The notes beneath the pieces are model-generated. The model saw nothing but the letters and a program-made list of their open reading frames with translations, ran no database searches and was not told where the DNA came from. A stretch of DNA of 64,000 nucleotides, from the NCBI GenBank assembly GCA_031552845.1, contig JAVBMC010000041.1, forward strand, positions 1 through 64,000, written 5' to 3'. The translations under genes were made by a program, and so were the position numbers. Below are positions 17,853 through 26,725 of this stretch, piece after piece. Each line of letters starts with the position of its first letter. Position 1 is the stretch's first letter. This stretch comes from JAVBMC01 sp031552845 (GTDB lineage Bacteria > Verrucomicrobiota > Kiritimatiellia > RFP12 > DVOR01).

Positions 17853-18566
17853 ATGAGTTGTCCGTATCAATGCTCGCACGAAGTCGAGCACATGTGCAGC
17901 GTTGCAAAGGGCGCCTGCCACGGTCCCGCTCCCATTCCTGAAGAGGGCAAGTGGGTTCAATCGAAGGAGATCAAGGATATTTCCGGCCTGACGCACGGCG
18001 TTGGCTGGTGCGCGCCGCAGCAGGGCGCCTGCAAGCTGACCTTGAACGCCAAGAACGGCATCATCGAAGAAGCGCTGATTGAGACGATCGGCTGCTCGGG
18101 CATGACGCACTCCGCGGCGATGGCGGCGGAAGTCCTCCCCGGCAAGACGCTGCTCGAGGCGATGAACACCGACCTCGTTTGCGACGCAATCAACACCGCG
18201 ATGCGCGAACTCTTCCTGCAAATCGTCTACGGACGCACCCAGAGCGCGTTCTCCGAAGGCGGCCTGCCGATCGGCGCCGGCCTCGAAGACTTGGGCAAGG
18301 GCCTCCGCTCGCAAGTCGGCACAATGTACAGCACGAAGGTCAAAGGCGTGCGCTACCTCGAAATGGCAGAAGGTTACGTCAACCGCGTCGCACTGGACAA
18401 GAACGACGAAGTCATCGGCTACGAGTTCATCCACATGGGTAAATTCATGGATGCCGTCAAGAAGGGCACCGACGCCAACGAAGCTCTCAAGAAGAGCACC
18501 GGCACCTACGGCCGCTTTACCGCCGAATCCGGCGCCGTCAAATTCATCGACCCGCGTCACGAATAG
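17853..18566 (+). CDS. NifU-like iron-sulfur cluster assembly scaffold protein
   Basis: 237 residues. The NifU/IscU-like domain (about 45-150) contains the conserved cysteines in GWCAPQQGAC and ETIGCSGMTHS that would hold a transient cluster. The N-terminal 25 residues carry four extra cysteines (CPYQCSHEVEHMCSVAKGAC), and the C-terminal part is specific to the version paired with GGGtGRT proteins. Start ATG 17853 follows AAGGAG; an earlier in-frame start at 17736 would include the promoter. It is followed 15 bases later by the GGGtGRT gene. Role in cluster delivery is known for the family; the specific target in this pair is unknown to me. Confidence 0.9.
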   Translation: MSCPYQCSHEVEHMCSVAKGACHGPAPIPEEGKWVQSKEIKDISGLTHGVGWCAPQQGACKLTLNAKNGIIEEALIETIGCSGMTHSAAMAAEVLPGKTLLEAMNTDLVCDAINTAMRELFLQIVYGRTQSAFSEGGLPIGAGLEDLGKGLRSQVGTMYSTKVKGVRYLEMAEGYVNRVALDKNDEVIGYEFIHMGKFMDAVKKGTDANEALKKSTGTYGRFTAESGAVKFIDPRHE

Positions 18567-18581
18567 CAAGGAGCAAAGACA

Positions 18582-19583
18582 ATGTCACAGTTATTTGAAA
18601 GTTATGACCGCCGGATCGACAAGATCAACGCCGCTTTGAAAGAATACGGCATCGCCTCCATTGAGGACGCCGAAAAGATCTGCAAAGACAAGGGACTCGA
18701 TCCTTACACCGCCTGCAAAGAGATCCAAGCCATTGCGTTCGAAAACGCCGCATGGGCCTACGTTGTCGGTGCTGCAATCGCCATCAAGAAAGGCTGCACC
18801 AAAGCCGCCGAAGCCGCCGAAGCCATTGGCATCGGCCTCCAAGCCTTCTGCATCCCCGGCTCCGTCGCCGAAGACCGCAAAGTCGGCCTTGGCCACGGCA
18901 ACTTAGCCGCCATGCTGTTGCGCGACGAGACCAAGTGCTTTGCGTTCCTGGCCGGACACGAATCCTTTGCCGCCGCAGAAGGCGCCATCGGCATCGCCCT
19001 CAAGGCCAACAAAGTCCGCAAGACGCCGCTGCAGGTCATCCTCAATGGCCTCGGCAAAGACGCCGCCTACATCATCAGCCGCATCAACGGCTTCACCGCT
19101 GTTGAGACGCAGTTCGACTACTACACCGGCGAGCTCAAGATCGTCAAAGAGACACCGTTCTCCGACGGCCCGCGCGCCAAAGTCCGCTGCTACGGCGCTG
19201 ACGACGTACGCGAAGGCGTAGCCATCATGTGGCAGGAAGGCGTGGACGTTTCCATCACCGGCAACTCCACCAACCCCACACGCTTCCAGCACCCCGTCGC
19301 CGGCACCTACAAAAAGGAATGCATCGAGAAAGGCAAAAAGTACTTCTCCGTCGCATCCGGCGGTGGCACCGGCCGCACGCTGCACCCGGACAACATGGCC
19401 GCCGGCCCTGCCTCCTACGGCATGACCGACACCATGGGCCGCATGCACTCCGACGCACAATTCGCGGGCTCCAGCTCAGTCCCGGCGCACGTCGAAATGA
19501 TGGGCTTCCTCGGCATGGGCAACAACCCGATGGTCGGCGCGACCGTCGCCGTTGCAGTCGCCATTGAAGAAGCGTCCAAATAA
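18582..19583 (+). CDS. GGGtGRT family protein
   Basis: 333 residues. Matches the GGGtGRT family named for the motif seen here as SGGGTGRTLHPDNM (about residue 265), found in anaerobes beside NifU-like scaffolds. Other visible segments are GVDVSITGNSTNPTRFQHPVAGTYKKE, seen in part as STNPTRFQHPVAG, and the glycine-rich C-terminus GFLGMGNNPMVGATVAVAVA. It appears soluble, with no signal peptide or membrane segment. AGGAG precedes ATG 18582. The operon ends at the strong terminator 19612-19645. Biochemical function is not established; a role in Fe-S handling is inferred from the partner gene. Confidence 0.92.
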   Translation: MSQLFESYDRRIDKINAALKEYGIASIEDAEKICKDKGLDPYTACKEIQAIAFENAAWAYVVGAAIAIKKGCTKAAEAAEAIGIGLQAFCIPGSVAEDRKVGLGHGNLAAMLLRDETKCFAFLAGHESFAAAEGAIGIALKANKVRKTPLQVILNGLGKDAAYIISRINGFTAVETQFDYYTGELKIVKETPFSDGPRAKVRCYGADDVREGVAIMWQEGVDVSITGNSTNPTRFQHPVAGTYKKECIEKGKKYFSVASGGGTGRTLHPDNMAAGPASYGMTDTMGRMHSDAQFAGSSSVPAHVEMMGFLGMGNNPMVGATVAVAVAIEEASK

Positions 19584-19611
19584 ACCATGCGTCCACGACG
19601 CGATAACAGAC

Positions 19612-19645
19612 AAAAAGGCGCATGACTCACCTCATGCGCCTTTTT
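19612..19645 (+). terminator. terminator of the GGGtGRT operon
   Basis: AAAAAGGCGCATGA pairs with TCATGCGCCTTTTT around a six-base loop: a 14-bp perfect stem with a T run. Confidence 0.92.
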
Positions 19646-19659
19646 CATTTAAAAAAGCT

Positions 19660-19869
19660 ATGAACAACGAAACACCCTGCGGTGTCAAATCCGCCGACAA
19701 ACTCGACTGCCCCTGCACCTACAACTGCGCCTACCACGGCAAATGCTGCCTCTGCATCGCGCGCCACGCACCCAAAGGACAATTCCCCGCCTGCTGCTTC
19801 AGCAAAGAAGGCGAAGCCACCTACGACCGCTCCTACGCCCAACTCCGCAAAGACCGCGACCGCGCCTAA
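19660..19869 (+). CDS. DUF6485-type small cysteine-rich protein
   Basis: 69 residues with eight cysteines. The pattern CPCTYNCAYHGKCCLCIARH...PACCF...YDRSY matches the small DUF6485 family of cytosolic proteins found in anaerobes, whose function is unknown. The cysteine spacing suggests a metal or Fe-S site. ATG 19660 gives the family-size protein; an upstream in-frame start at 19552 would read through the terminator and the end of the previous gene and is rejected. Only a weak A-rich leader (AAAAAAGCT) precedes it. It converges on rlmI, 7 bases away. Confidence 0.8.
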   Translation: MNNETPCGVKSADKLDCPCTYNCAYHGKCCLCIARHAPKGQFPACCFSKEGEATYDRSYAQLRKDRDRA

Positions 19870-19876
19870 CCCCGCA

Positions 19877-21067
19877 TCAAAACACGCGGCAGAGCAGACC
19901 CTTCAAATAATTCCCCTCAGGAAAACTTACCAACTCCGGATGATCCGCCGGCTGTTGCAAGCGCTCCAATATCTGCACCTCGCGCTTAGCATCCGCCGCG
20001 GCCTCAGCCACGATCGTGCGGAAAAACTCCGCCGACACCGCACCCGAACACGAAAACGTCGCCAACACCCCGCCCGCCCGCAGCAGCTTCATCCCCAACA
20101 CATTAATATCCTTATACCCCCGCGCCGCCTTCATCAACGCGCCCTTCGAATCCGCAAACTTCGGCGGATCCAACACAATCAAATCAAACTGCCTGCGCGA
20201 ATCACGGAACCTCCGCAACACATCAAACACATCGCCGACGATAAACTCGCTGTTCTCCAAACTACAATGATTCAACAGCGTATTCGCCCTCGCCCTCTCA
20301 ATCGCCGCCGCCGAAACATCCACCTGCGTCACCTGCGTCGCACCCCCCGCCAACGCCGCGATGCCGAACCCGCCCGTATAACAAAACGTATTCAACACCT
20401 CGCACCCCGGCGCATACCCCGCCACAATCCGCCGGCTCTCCCGCTGATCCAAATAAAACCCCGTCTTATGCCCCTCGCGCACATCCACGCCAAACCGGCA
20501 CCCATACTCCCCAATCACAATTTCATCCGGCAACGCGCCGCTTAACACACCGCACCGCGCCTCCAACCCCTCACGCCGCCGCGCATCCGCATCCGACCGC
20601 TCATACACGCAACTGCACGGCACGCACTCCAACAACGCCGCCACAATCGCATCCCGCCAAAACTCCGCGCCCGCCGACGTCAGCTGACACACCGCCACCC
20701 CATCGAACCAATCCACCGTCACCCCCGGCAACCCATCCGACTCCGCGTTAATCAACCGAAACCCCGACGTCGCCCCCTGCGCAAAAAACGCCGCCCGTGC
20801 CCCCACCGCACGAAACACCCGCTCACGAAACCACGCCGCATTGATCTCCGCCGTGCCCTCACCAAACACCCACATCCGCACACGAATCTGCGACGCCGGC
20901 GACCACGCCCCATAACCCAACAAAGCTCCATCCGCCGCTCGCACCTCCACCGTCGAACCCGCCGCCACATCCGCCCCCGGCTCCTGCGCCACCGCACCCG
21001 AAAAAATCCACGGATGCCCTCTCAACACCGAATGCTCCCGCTTCGGCCGCAAAACAACCTTCAACAT
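19877..21067 (-). CDS. rlmI: RlmI-type 23S rRNA cytosine methyltransferase
   Basis: 396 residues. The N-terminal PUA-like domain begins RPKREHSVLRGHPWIFSGA; the C-terminal Rossmann methyltransferase has the SAM-binding segment NTFCYTGGFGIAALAGG and the catalytic FDLIVLDPPKF followed by TFSCSGAVS with the second active cysteine region. E. coli RlmI makes m5C1962 in 23S rRNA; the same site here is inferred. Start ATG 21067 is preceded by GGGGAAG; an in-frame ATG 18 bases upstream is less well placed. It lies directly after the SIMPL gene stop, so the two form an operon. Confidence 0.9.
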   Translation of the reverse strand: MLKVVLRPKREHSVLRGHPWIFSGAVAQEPGADVAAGSTVEVRAADGALLGYGAWSPASQIRVRMWVFGEGTAEINAAWFRERVFRAVGARAAFFAQGATSGFRLINAESDGLPGVTVDWFDGVAVCQLTSAGAEFWRDAIVAALLECVPCSCVYERSDADARRREGLEARCGVLSGALPDEIVIGEYGCRFGVDVREGHKTGFYLDQRESRRIVAGYAPGCEVLNTFCYTGGFGIAALAGGATQVTQVDVSAAAIERARANTLLNHCSLENSEFIVGDVFDVLRRFRDSRRQFDLIVLDPPKFADSKGALMKAARGYKDINVLGMKLLRAGGVLATFSCSGAVSAEFFRTIVAEAAADAKREVQILERLQQPADHPELVSFPEGNYLKGLLCRVF

Positions 21068-21068
21068 A

Positions 21069-21800
21069 TTACTTCCCCACCGCATATTCCAACGTCACCA
21101 CCGCCCTCACCGTCTTCTCAATCGCCGACGTATCATACACCCCATAATCATCCGTCTCCGAAGAGTTCCGCTTCGTAATCTGAAACACCCCCTGCCGCGC
21201 CGCCGTCAGCTCACCCACCTTACCCTGACCATTCGCCGCCAAAATCCGCGCACGCTCCAAACCATCCGCCGTCGCCGCCTTCAACAAATCCTTCTTTACC
21301 GCATCCAAGTCCGACACAAAAAACCGCGGCCCCGACACCTCCACCAACACCCCATACCTCAACAACCCCGCCAACTCCCGCGCCGCACGCTTCACCAACT
21401 CCACATCCGTCGACGACACCTCCGCCCGCCACGACACCTCAAACCCATCCGCCTCACTCGTCAACCTCCCCTCAGCATCCCGCTTAAACACCGTCGACGC
21501 CGCAAAGCCCTCCTCCTCGATACACGCCGGCACCACCCCCAACTCCGCCAGCTTCTCCAACACCATCATCGACTGCTGCTTCACCACCGCAAACCCATTC
21601 GTCTGCGACGCCGCCCGCACCGACACGCCACACCCAAACACACCCACATCCGCCGACACATCCGCCTGCGCCGTCCCCTTCACCACAATACACTTCTCCT
21701 GCCGCACCCGCAGGAAAAACTTCGACACCACCGCCGACGACACCACCAACCCAATAGCCAACACCAACGCCAATCCCGAAAACTTAAACACATCCTTCAT
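21069..21800 (-). CDS. SIMPL-domain (DUF541) membrane-anchored protein
   Basis: 243 residues. A single N-terminal hydrophobic segment (about 8-30) anchors or exports the protein; the rest is a SIMPL domain beginning VKGTAQADVSADVGVFGCGV and ending VRAVVTLEYAVGK. Family members are periplasmic proteins of poorly known function, some linked to oxidative stress or signalling. Start ATG 21800 follows GGAGG with good spacing; an upstream in-frame start at 21827 has none. First gene of the pair with rlmI. Confidence 0.88.
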   Translation of the reverse strand: MKDVFKFSGLALVLAIGLVVSSAVVSKFFLRVRQEKCIVVKGTAQADVSADVGVFGCGVSVRAASQTNGFAVVKQQSMMVLEKLAELGVVPACIEEEGFAASTVFKRDAEGRLTSEADGFEVSWRAEVSSTDVELVKRAARELAGLLRYGVLVEVSGPRFFVSDLDAVKKDLLKAATADGLERARILAANGQGKVGELTAARQGVFQITKRNSSETDDYGVYDTSAIEKTVRAVVTLEYAVGK

Positions 21801-21915
21801 ACACACCTCCCAAAAATAAAACGCCAATGATACACCCCACCCACCTCAAAATCAAGCACATTCACCCACACTCCCTCCGTCACTTCACAAACCCGCCCCG
21901 CAGCACATTCTAACA

Positions 21916-21944
21916 TTGCATTTCCCGCCCCTGACTGCGATAAT
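21916..21944 (+). promoter_or_regulatory. promoter of the cyclase gene
   Basis: -35 TTGCAT (21916-21921), 17-bp spacer, -10 GATAAT (21939-21944), 27 bases before the ATG. Confidence 0.65.
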
Positions 21945-21970
21945 ACCCGCATAACAAAAGGAACCCCGCC

Positions 21971-22534
21971 ATGTGGATCGACCTCACCCTCCCCATCACC
22001 CCCAGCATGATCACCTCCGCGCAGAGCAACGAACAAAAAGCGCTCACGGGGCACCTTGGCACCCACTTTGACGTCATGAACAAAGTCTTCCCCCTCGACT
22101 ACCTCGAACGCCCCGGCATCATCTTCGACGTCAGCCACGCCGCCCCACGCGATATCGACCTCGCCGACATCAACCTCGACCAAATCCAACCCGGCATGTT
22201 CGTCGCCATCTACACCGGCTACATCGAACACGAACCCTACGGCACCCCCGCCTATTTCCAACATCATCCCCAACTCAGCCACCAACTCATCAACGCTCTG
22301 CTCGACAAACAAGTCGCCATCATCGCCATCGACTGCGCTGGCATCCGCCGCGGTTCCGAACACACCCCCACCGACCAAATCTGCGCCGACCGCAATGTCT
22401 TCATCGTCGAGAACATCTGCAACCTCCGCCCCCTCCTCGACGCCGGCGCCCCCTTCACCGCCCACACTTACCCCCTCAACCAAACCCAAGCCACCGGCCT
22501 CCCCTGCCGCGTCGTCGCCGAATTCCCCGACTAA
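21971..22534 (+). CDS. cyclase/kynurenine formamidase-like metal hydrolase
   Basis: 187 residues, cytosolic. The metal-binding signature HLGTHFD (H28, H32, D34) is that of the cyclase family (PF04199), which includes bacterial kynurenine formamidases and aromatic polyketide cyclases. IAIDCAGIRRG and the late H in FTAHTYPL fit the active-site wall. No tryptophan-degradation genes are nearby, so the true substrate is unknown. Start ATG 21971 has AAAAGGA upstream. Single-gene unit. Confidence 0.85.
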   Translation: MWIDLTLPITPSMITSAQSNEQKALTGHLGTHFDVMNKVFPLDYLERPGIIFDVSHAAPRDIDLADINLDQIQPGMFVAIYTGYIEHEPYGTPAYFQHHPQLSHQLINALLDKQVAIIAIDCAGIRRGSEHTPTDQICADRNVFIVENICNLRPLLDAGAPFTAHTYPLNQTQATGLPCRVVAEFPD

Positions 22535-23031
22535 TACACGCCTATTTGACACACTTTTACCCCTTGAGTGCCGGACTCTTCAAAAAGCGCCATATTTAAT
22601 TTGTACCACACGGGCAGCACAAAAGTTCCACACGGGCAAAACATTTGTACCACACGTGTAAGACAAAACTCTTGCCCGTGTAACACAAATGTTTTACTCG
22701 AGTAGCAGAACGTTCACATTCAGCACATCACCTCCACCGCGCCTCCGCGTGAAATCCTCATCCTCTTATGCGCGTCAGCAGGTAGGGCAACTTTCGCCGA
22801 AAGTGCCGCACCGCGTTTAGCCCATCCTGTCCATTTCTTCCCTTCTCTCCGCGCCTCCGCGTCTCCGCGTGAGATCCCCACCCTCCTGTACGCGTCAGCC
22901 GCCCCACTTATTACCTATTACTTCGCCTCTTCTCTCCGCGTGAGCTTCATACGCCCTGAGACAATCATCCAATCCCCGCTTCCACTACTTTGCACTCGAC
23001 ACCCCCCCTTCCCTACGTTATACTCCCTGCC
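22535..23031. other. gene-free region with shuffled word repeats
   Basis: Between 22600 and 22695 the words CACACGGGCA and AAAACATTTGT occur in both orientations (for example 22631-22648 against 22672-22695). At 22766-22885 there are copies of the GGTAGGGC...TTTCGCCGAAA element and of CTCCGCGTCTCCGCGTGAG, then TTATTACCTATTACTTCGCC at 22909. No gene seen. Confidence 0.6.
22996..23024 (+). promoter_or_regulatory. mnmE promoter, possibly leaderless
   Basis: -35 TCGACA (22996-23001), 17-bp spacer, -10 TATACT (23019-23024). The ATG begins eight bases after the -10, at the expected transcription start, and no Shine-Dalgarno precedes it. Confidence 0.55.
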
Positions 23032-24417
23032 ATGCAAACCACGCCCGATCTCAACCGCCACGAAAAACCCATCGCCGCCATCGCAACCGCATCCGGCCCC
23101 GCCGGTGTAGCCATCGTCCGCGTATCGGGCGAAGGCGCCCTCGACCTCCTCCCCCGACTCACCGACTCCCCCCTTCCCGACCCCGCGCAACGCCGTCACA
23201 CTCACGCACGCATCCACCACCCTGATACCCGCGAAAGCCTCGACGACGTCCTCATCCTCACTTTCCGCGCCCCCCACAGCTACACCGGCGAAGACGCCTT
23301 CGAGATCCAATGCCACGGCGGTGCCCGCACTCCGCACCGAATTCTCAACGCCATCCTCGCCGCAGGCGCCCGCCCCGCACAGCCCGGAGAGTTCACCCGC
23401 CGCGCCTTTCTCAATGGCCGCCTCGACCTCACCCAGGCCGAAGCCGTCGCCGACCTCATCCACGCCCAAAGCGACCGCGCCGCCCAAGCCGCACGCGCCC
23501 AACTCGACGGCGCCCTAGGCCGACGCATCGCCTCCGCTTACGACACCCTCGCCGATTGGGCAGCCGACATCGAACACGCCCTCGACTTTGAAGACGGCGA
23601 ACTCCCCGCCGACTTCCACCCCACCCTCCTCCAGCGCGCCAAAGACCTCTCCGCCCTCCTGCGTCCCCTGCTTGACACCCGCCGCGCCGGCCACCTCCTG
23701 CGCGAAGGCGCCCTCGCCGTCATCTGCGGCAAACCCAACGCCGGCAAATCCACCCTCTTCAATACCCTCCTCGGCCGCCGCCGCGCCATCGTCAACGCCC
23801 AAGCCGGCACCACCCGCGACGCCCTCGAGGAACACCTCACCATCAACGGCCACCTTTTACGCCTCACCGACACCGCCGGCTTGCGCGACGCCTTATGCGA
23901 CATTGAACGCGAAGGCATCGCCCTCGCCCACGACCTCATCAACCGCGCCGACATCATCCTTTATATACTCGACGCCTCCGTCCCTCTTGATCCCGCCGAA
24001 CGCGCCCACATCGCCGCCCTCCCCGCCGAACGCCTCCTCATCATCCAAAACAAGACCGACCTCCTCCCCGCCGATACCGCCCCCCTATTCCCGAACGCCC
24101 TCCCCCTCTCCCTGCGCGACACCGCCGCCATCAACCACGCCATCCCCCTGCTCCACGCCGCGCTCCAAAACCTCCTCGACGCCCAAGCCCCTGCCCTCAG
24201 CGAAACCACCGTCGCCGAACGCCACTACCAAGAGCTCGAAACCGCCTGCGCCCAGCTCGATGCCGCCCAAACAGTCCTCTCCGCAGGCCCCGACAACCTC
24301 GTTCCCGCTGCCGAACATGCTCGCGACGCCGCCGAAGCCCTTGGCCGCATTATCGGCCGCACCTACTCCGACGATCTGCTCGACCGCGTCTTCTCCCGCT
24401 TCTGTGTTGGCAAATAA
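23032..24417 (+). CDS. mnmE: tRNA uridine-5-carboxymethylaminomethyl modification GTPase MnmE
   Basis: With MnmG it modifies U34 in the wobble position of certain tRNAs. 461 residues: N-terminal formyl-THF-binding domain (about 10-125), helical domain, and the inserted GTPase with G1 GKPNAGKS (233-240), DTAG (280-283) and NKTD; the C-terminal CVGK cysteine is present. ATG 23032 gives the usual start; an upstream in-frame start at 22990 would lie in the promoter. Coding uses NNC codons almost throughout. Convergent with mnmG across an AT-rich 244-bp gap. Confidence 0.97.
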   Translation: MQTTPDLNRHEKPIAAIATASGPAGVAIVRVSGEGALDLLPRLTDSPLPDPAQRRHTHARIHHPDTRESLDDVLILTFRAPHSYTGEDAFEIQCHGGARTPHRILNAILAAGARPAQPGEFTRRAFLNGRLDLTQAEAVADLIHAQSDRAAQAARAQLDGALGRRIASAYDTLADWAADIEHALDFEDGELPADFHPTLLQRAKDLSALLRPLLDTRRAGHLLREGALAVICGKPNAGKSTLFNTLLGRRRAIVNAQAGTTRDALEEHLTINGHLLRLTDTAGLRDALCDIEREGIALAHDLINRADIILYILDASVPLDPAERAHIAALPAERLLIIQNKTDLLPADTAPLFPNALPLSLRDTAAINHAIPLLHAALQNLLDAQAPALSETTVAERHYQELETACAQLDAAQTVLSAGPDNLVPAAEHARDAAEALGRIIGRTYSDDLLDRVFSRFCVGK

Positions 24418-24661
24418 ACACTGCAAATAAAGCTTTTATAAGGACTTATGAGCAACATTAACAAGATAAGTCGATAACCTGTTAATAACTCTCCCGTCAA
24501 AACTAACAAAAATACAGGGGTTTTTCAATATACAGCAAATAACTCGTTGATTAATAATATATTATTAGTAACATTCTAAAAACGCAAGCCATATTGCACT
24601 TTTTTCTTGCTCACAATGCGCTTGTTGACAAATCTACCGCCAAGACGCTTTGCAAGCCCAA
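24418..24661. other. AT-rich convergent intergenic gap
   Basis: Strikingly AT-rich against its surroundings, with words such as TTAATAATATATTATTAGT. It separates the convergent mnmE and mnmG. I found no DnaA-box cluster matching TTATNCACA and no clear terminator hairpin. Confidence 0.5.
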
Positions 24662-26725
24662 TCAGCCCGGATTATGGCCTTTTTTAATAACAAGGCTCAA
24701 TACCGCAATATCTGCCGGGTTTACCCCCGGAATCCGCCCCGCCTGCGCCAGATTCTCAGGCTTCACGCGGCTCAACTTCTCTCGCGACTCATATCTGAGC
24801 GCCGGAATCTTCCAATAGTCCAACCAAGCCGGAATCTTCTCATTTTCTGCCGCTTTAGCCCGCTGTGCCGCCCGCTCCTCCTGCTCAATATAACCGCGGT
24901 AATGCACTTCGATCTCCAAAGCCTCCGTCATCTCCGCGGTCGGCTCCTCGCGCCCTTCCCCGCCAAACGCCTCCGGCACCATCGCCGCCAAATCAGCATA
25001 CCGCACTTCCGGCCGCGCCAAGATCGACTCCAAAGGCTGACCCTGATAACGAATAGATGCCAACCGCTCCCGCTCCGATTTCAGCCAAGCAATCTCCCGC
25101 GCCGTCTCCTGCAGCAACCCAGGCACCTGCAACCCAATCCACGCCGCCGCATCAAACAACCGCCGCCGCGTATTATCCTGCCGCAAGATCAACCGCCGCT
25201 CCGCCCGCGAAGTGAACATCCGATACGGCTCATTCGTCCCCTTCGTCACCAAATCATCAATCATCACCCCGATATACGCCTCTTGACGGCTCAACACCAG
25301 CCCTGGCCGCCCTTGCACCTTACAAGCCGCATTGATTCCCGCCATCAACCCCTGCGCCGCCGCCTCTTCATATCCCGTCGTGCCATTCACCTGCCCGGCA
25401 AAATACAGATTCGGCACGGTTTTACACGCCAACGAGTGATCCAATCCCCGCGCATCGATACAATCATACTCAATTGCATACCCCGGCGCCGCAAACTCCG
25501 CCCGCTCCAACCCCACCACCGTCCGCACAAACGCCAGCTGCACATCCGCCGGCAGACAGTTCGACAGTCCATTCGGATACATCCACGGACAATCCGCCCC
25601 CTCCGGCTCCAACACCACATGATGCTGATCCTTATCGCCGAACTTCATGATCTTATCTTCAATCGACGGACAATACCGCACCCCAGTCCCCACAATCGTG
25701 CCATTATACATCGCCGACCTAGCGATATTCTCACGGATAATCCGATGCGTTTCAGCATTCGTATACGTAAACCAACACGGTTCCTGCACCATTCCCGGCG
25801 CCCAAGGAGCCAAAAACGCCTCTTTTGCCCCCTCAGATGTTCCACGTGGAACACTTTTAGCGCCACACGGGCTCGATTCCCGTGATCCATGCTCCTCAAT
25901 ATCTGTTAAATGCGTGGCATAAAAGTGGTCATTGTTCCACGTGGAACATTCTGAAACACCTACTTCACCGTCCGCTCTACCTGCATAACGTGCCCCAACA
26001 ACCTCCAAATCAAGCCTGCCGGACAGCAATTGCCGTCCGAGCTGCGAGAATACAGGCAACGGGCTGTCGCTTCCTTGCGGTTCCAGCGTGTCCCAATTGA
26101 TGCTTTCTTTCCAGATTCGCGGCGGCGTGCCGGTCTTCAGGCGAAATATCTCCACACCGGACTCTGACAGACTCTGCGACAGCGTCTCATTGGCCGGGCG
26201 CAGATCGCCACCGCCTGTCAGGGTTTTCGGTCCTACAAATATCCGTCCCTTGAGTGCTGTGCCGGCTGTTATGATGACTGTCTTAGCGGAAATATCGCCG
26301 TGGCGTTCTGTTTTAACGCCGCGCACGCTGCTGGGAGTGTCAAAGAGCAGGGCGGTTGCGTTATCTTCGATGATGGTCAGGTTGGGAATGGTCTTGGCTA
26401 CGCGTCCTAAACGGCGGGCATACTGCTGCTTGTCGCACTGAACCCGTGTGGCTTGCACAGCCGGACCGCGGCTGGCGTTTAAAATACGGTATTGCAGCCC
26501 GGTAAAGTCGGCATTGATGCCCATTTCGCCGCCCAGCGCATCGATTTCGTGCACTAGGTGGGACTTTGCCAGTCCGCCGATGGCAGGATTGCAGGGCATC
26601 AGCCCCAAAGCATCCGCCCGAACTGTCACGAGTATTGTCCGGCAGCCCATCCGTGCTGCGGCAAACGCCGCCTCAACCCCGGCATGCCCGCCGCCCACAA
26701 CTACCACATCTGCATCAAAATCCAT
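24662..26725 (-). CDS. mnmG: tRNA uridine-5-carboxymethylaminomethyl modification enzyme MnmG, with insertion
   Basis: FAD enzyme, partner of MnmE. 687 residues, about 60 longer than usual. N-terminal dinucleotide fold VVVVGGGHAGVEAA, then CNPAIGGLAKSH, KTGTPPRI, and RYCPSIEDK. Between PLPVFSQLG (about 228-236) and CWFTYTNAETH (about 310) lies an extra segment of some 70 residues, Gly/Ser/charged and without obvious fold, where ordinary MnmG has only a short loop. This segment contains both parS palindromes, read in two different frames. Start ATG 26725 is chosen as the beginning of the flavin fold; GTG 26749 is in frame but unlikely. The C-terminal helical domain is normal. Confidence 0.95.
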   Translation of the reverse strand: MDFDADVVVVGGGHAGVEAAFAAARMGCRTILVTVRADALGLMPCNPAIGGLAKSHLVHEIDALGGEMGINADFTGLQYRILNASRGPAVQATRVQCDKQQYARRLGRVAKTIPNLTIIEDNATALLFDTPSSVRGVKTERHGDISAKTVIITAGTALKGRIFVGPKTLTGGGDLRPANETLSQSLSESGVEIFRLKTGTPPRIWKESINWDTLEPQGSDSPLPVFSQLGRQLLSGRLDLEVVGARYAGRADGEVGVSECSTWNNDHFYATHLTDIEEHGSRESSPCGAKSVPRGTSEGAKEAFLAPWAPGMVQEPCWFTYTNAETHRIIRENIARSAMYNGTIVGTGVRYCPSIEDKIMKFGDKDQHHVVLEPEGADCPWMYPNGLSNCLPADVQLAFVRTVVGLERAEFAAPGYAIEYDCIDARGLDHSLACKTVPNLYFAGQVNGTTGYEEAAAQGLMAGINAACKVQGRPGLVLSRQEAYIGVMIDDLVTKGTNEPYRMFTSRAERRLILRQDNTRRRLFDAAAWIGLQVPGLLQETAREIAWLKSERERLASIRYQGQPLESILARPEVRYADLAAMVPEAFGGEGREEPTAEMTEALEIEVHYRGYIEQEERAAQRAKAAENEKIPAWLDYWKIPALRYESREKLSRVKPENLAQAGRIPGVNPADIAVLSLVIKKGHNPG
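25838..25853. promoter_or_regulatory. parS centromere site (copy 1)
   Basis: Perfect 16-bp palindrome TGTTCCACGTGGAACA, identical to a known chromosomal ParB-binding parS sequence. It lies inside the extra segment of mnmG, where it is read as part of SVPRGTS. Confidence 0.88.
25933..25948. promoter_or_regulatory. parS centromere site (copy 2)
   Basis: A second perfect TGTTCCACGTGGAACA, 95 bp from the first. In mnmG it is read in another frame, as CSTWN, so the DNA and not the protein is what is conserved. Confidence 0.88.

Noticed and set aside
24418..24661. oriC between mnmE and mnmG
   Set aside because: AT-rich, but no cluster of DnaA boxes could be found.
24650..25885. 411-residue open frame on the plus strand opposite mnmG
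   Set aside because: Arg/Pro/His-rich shadow of mnmG.
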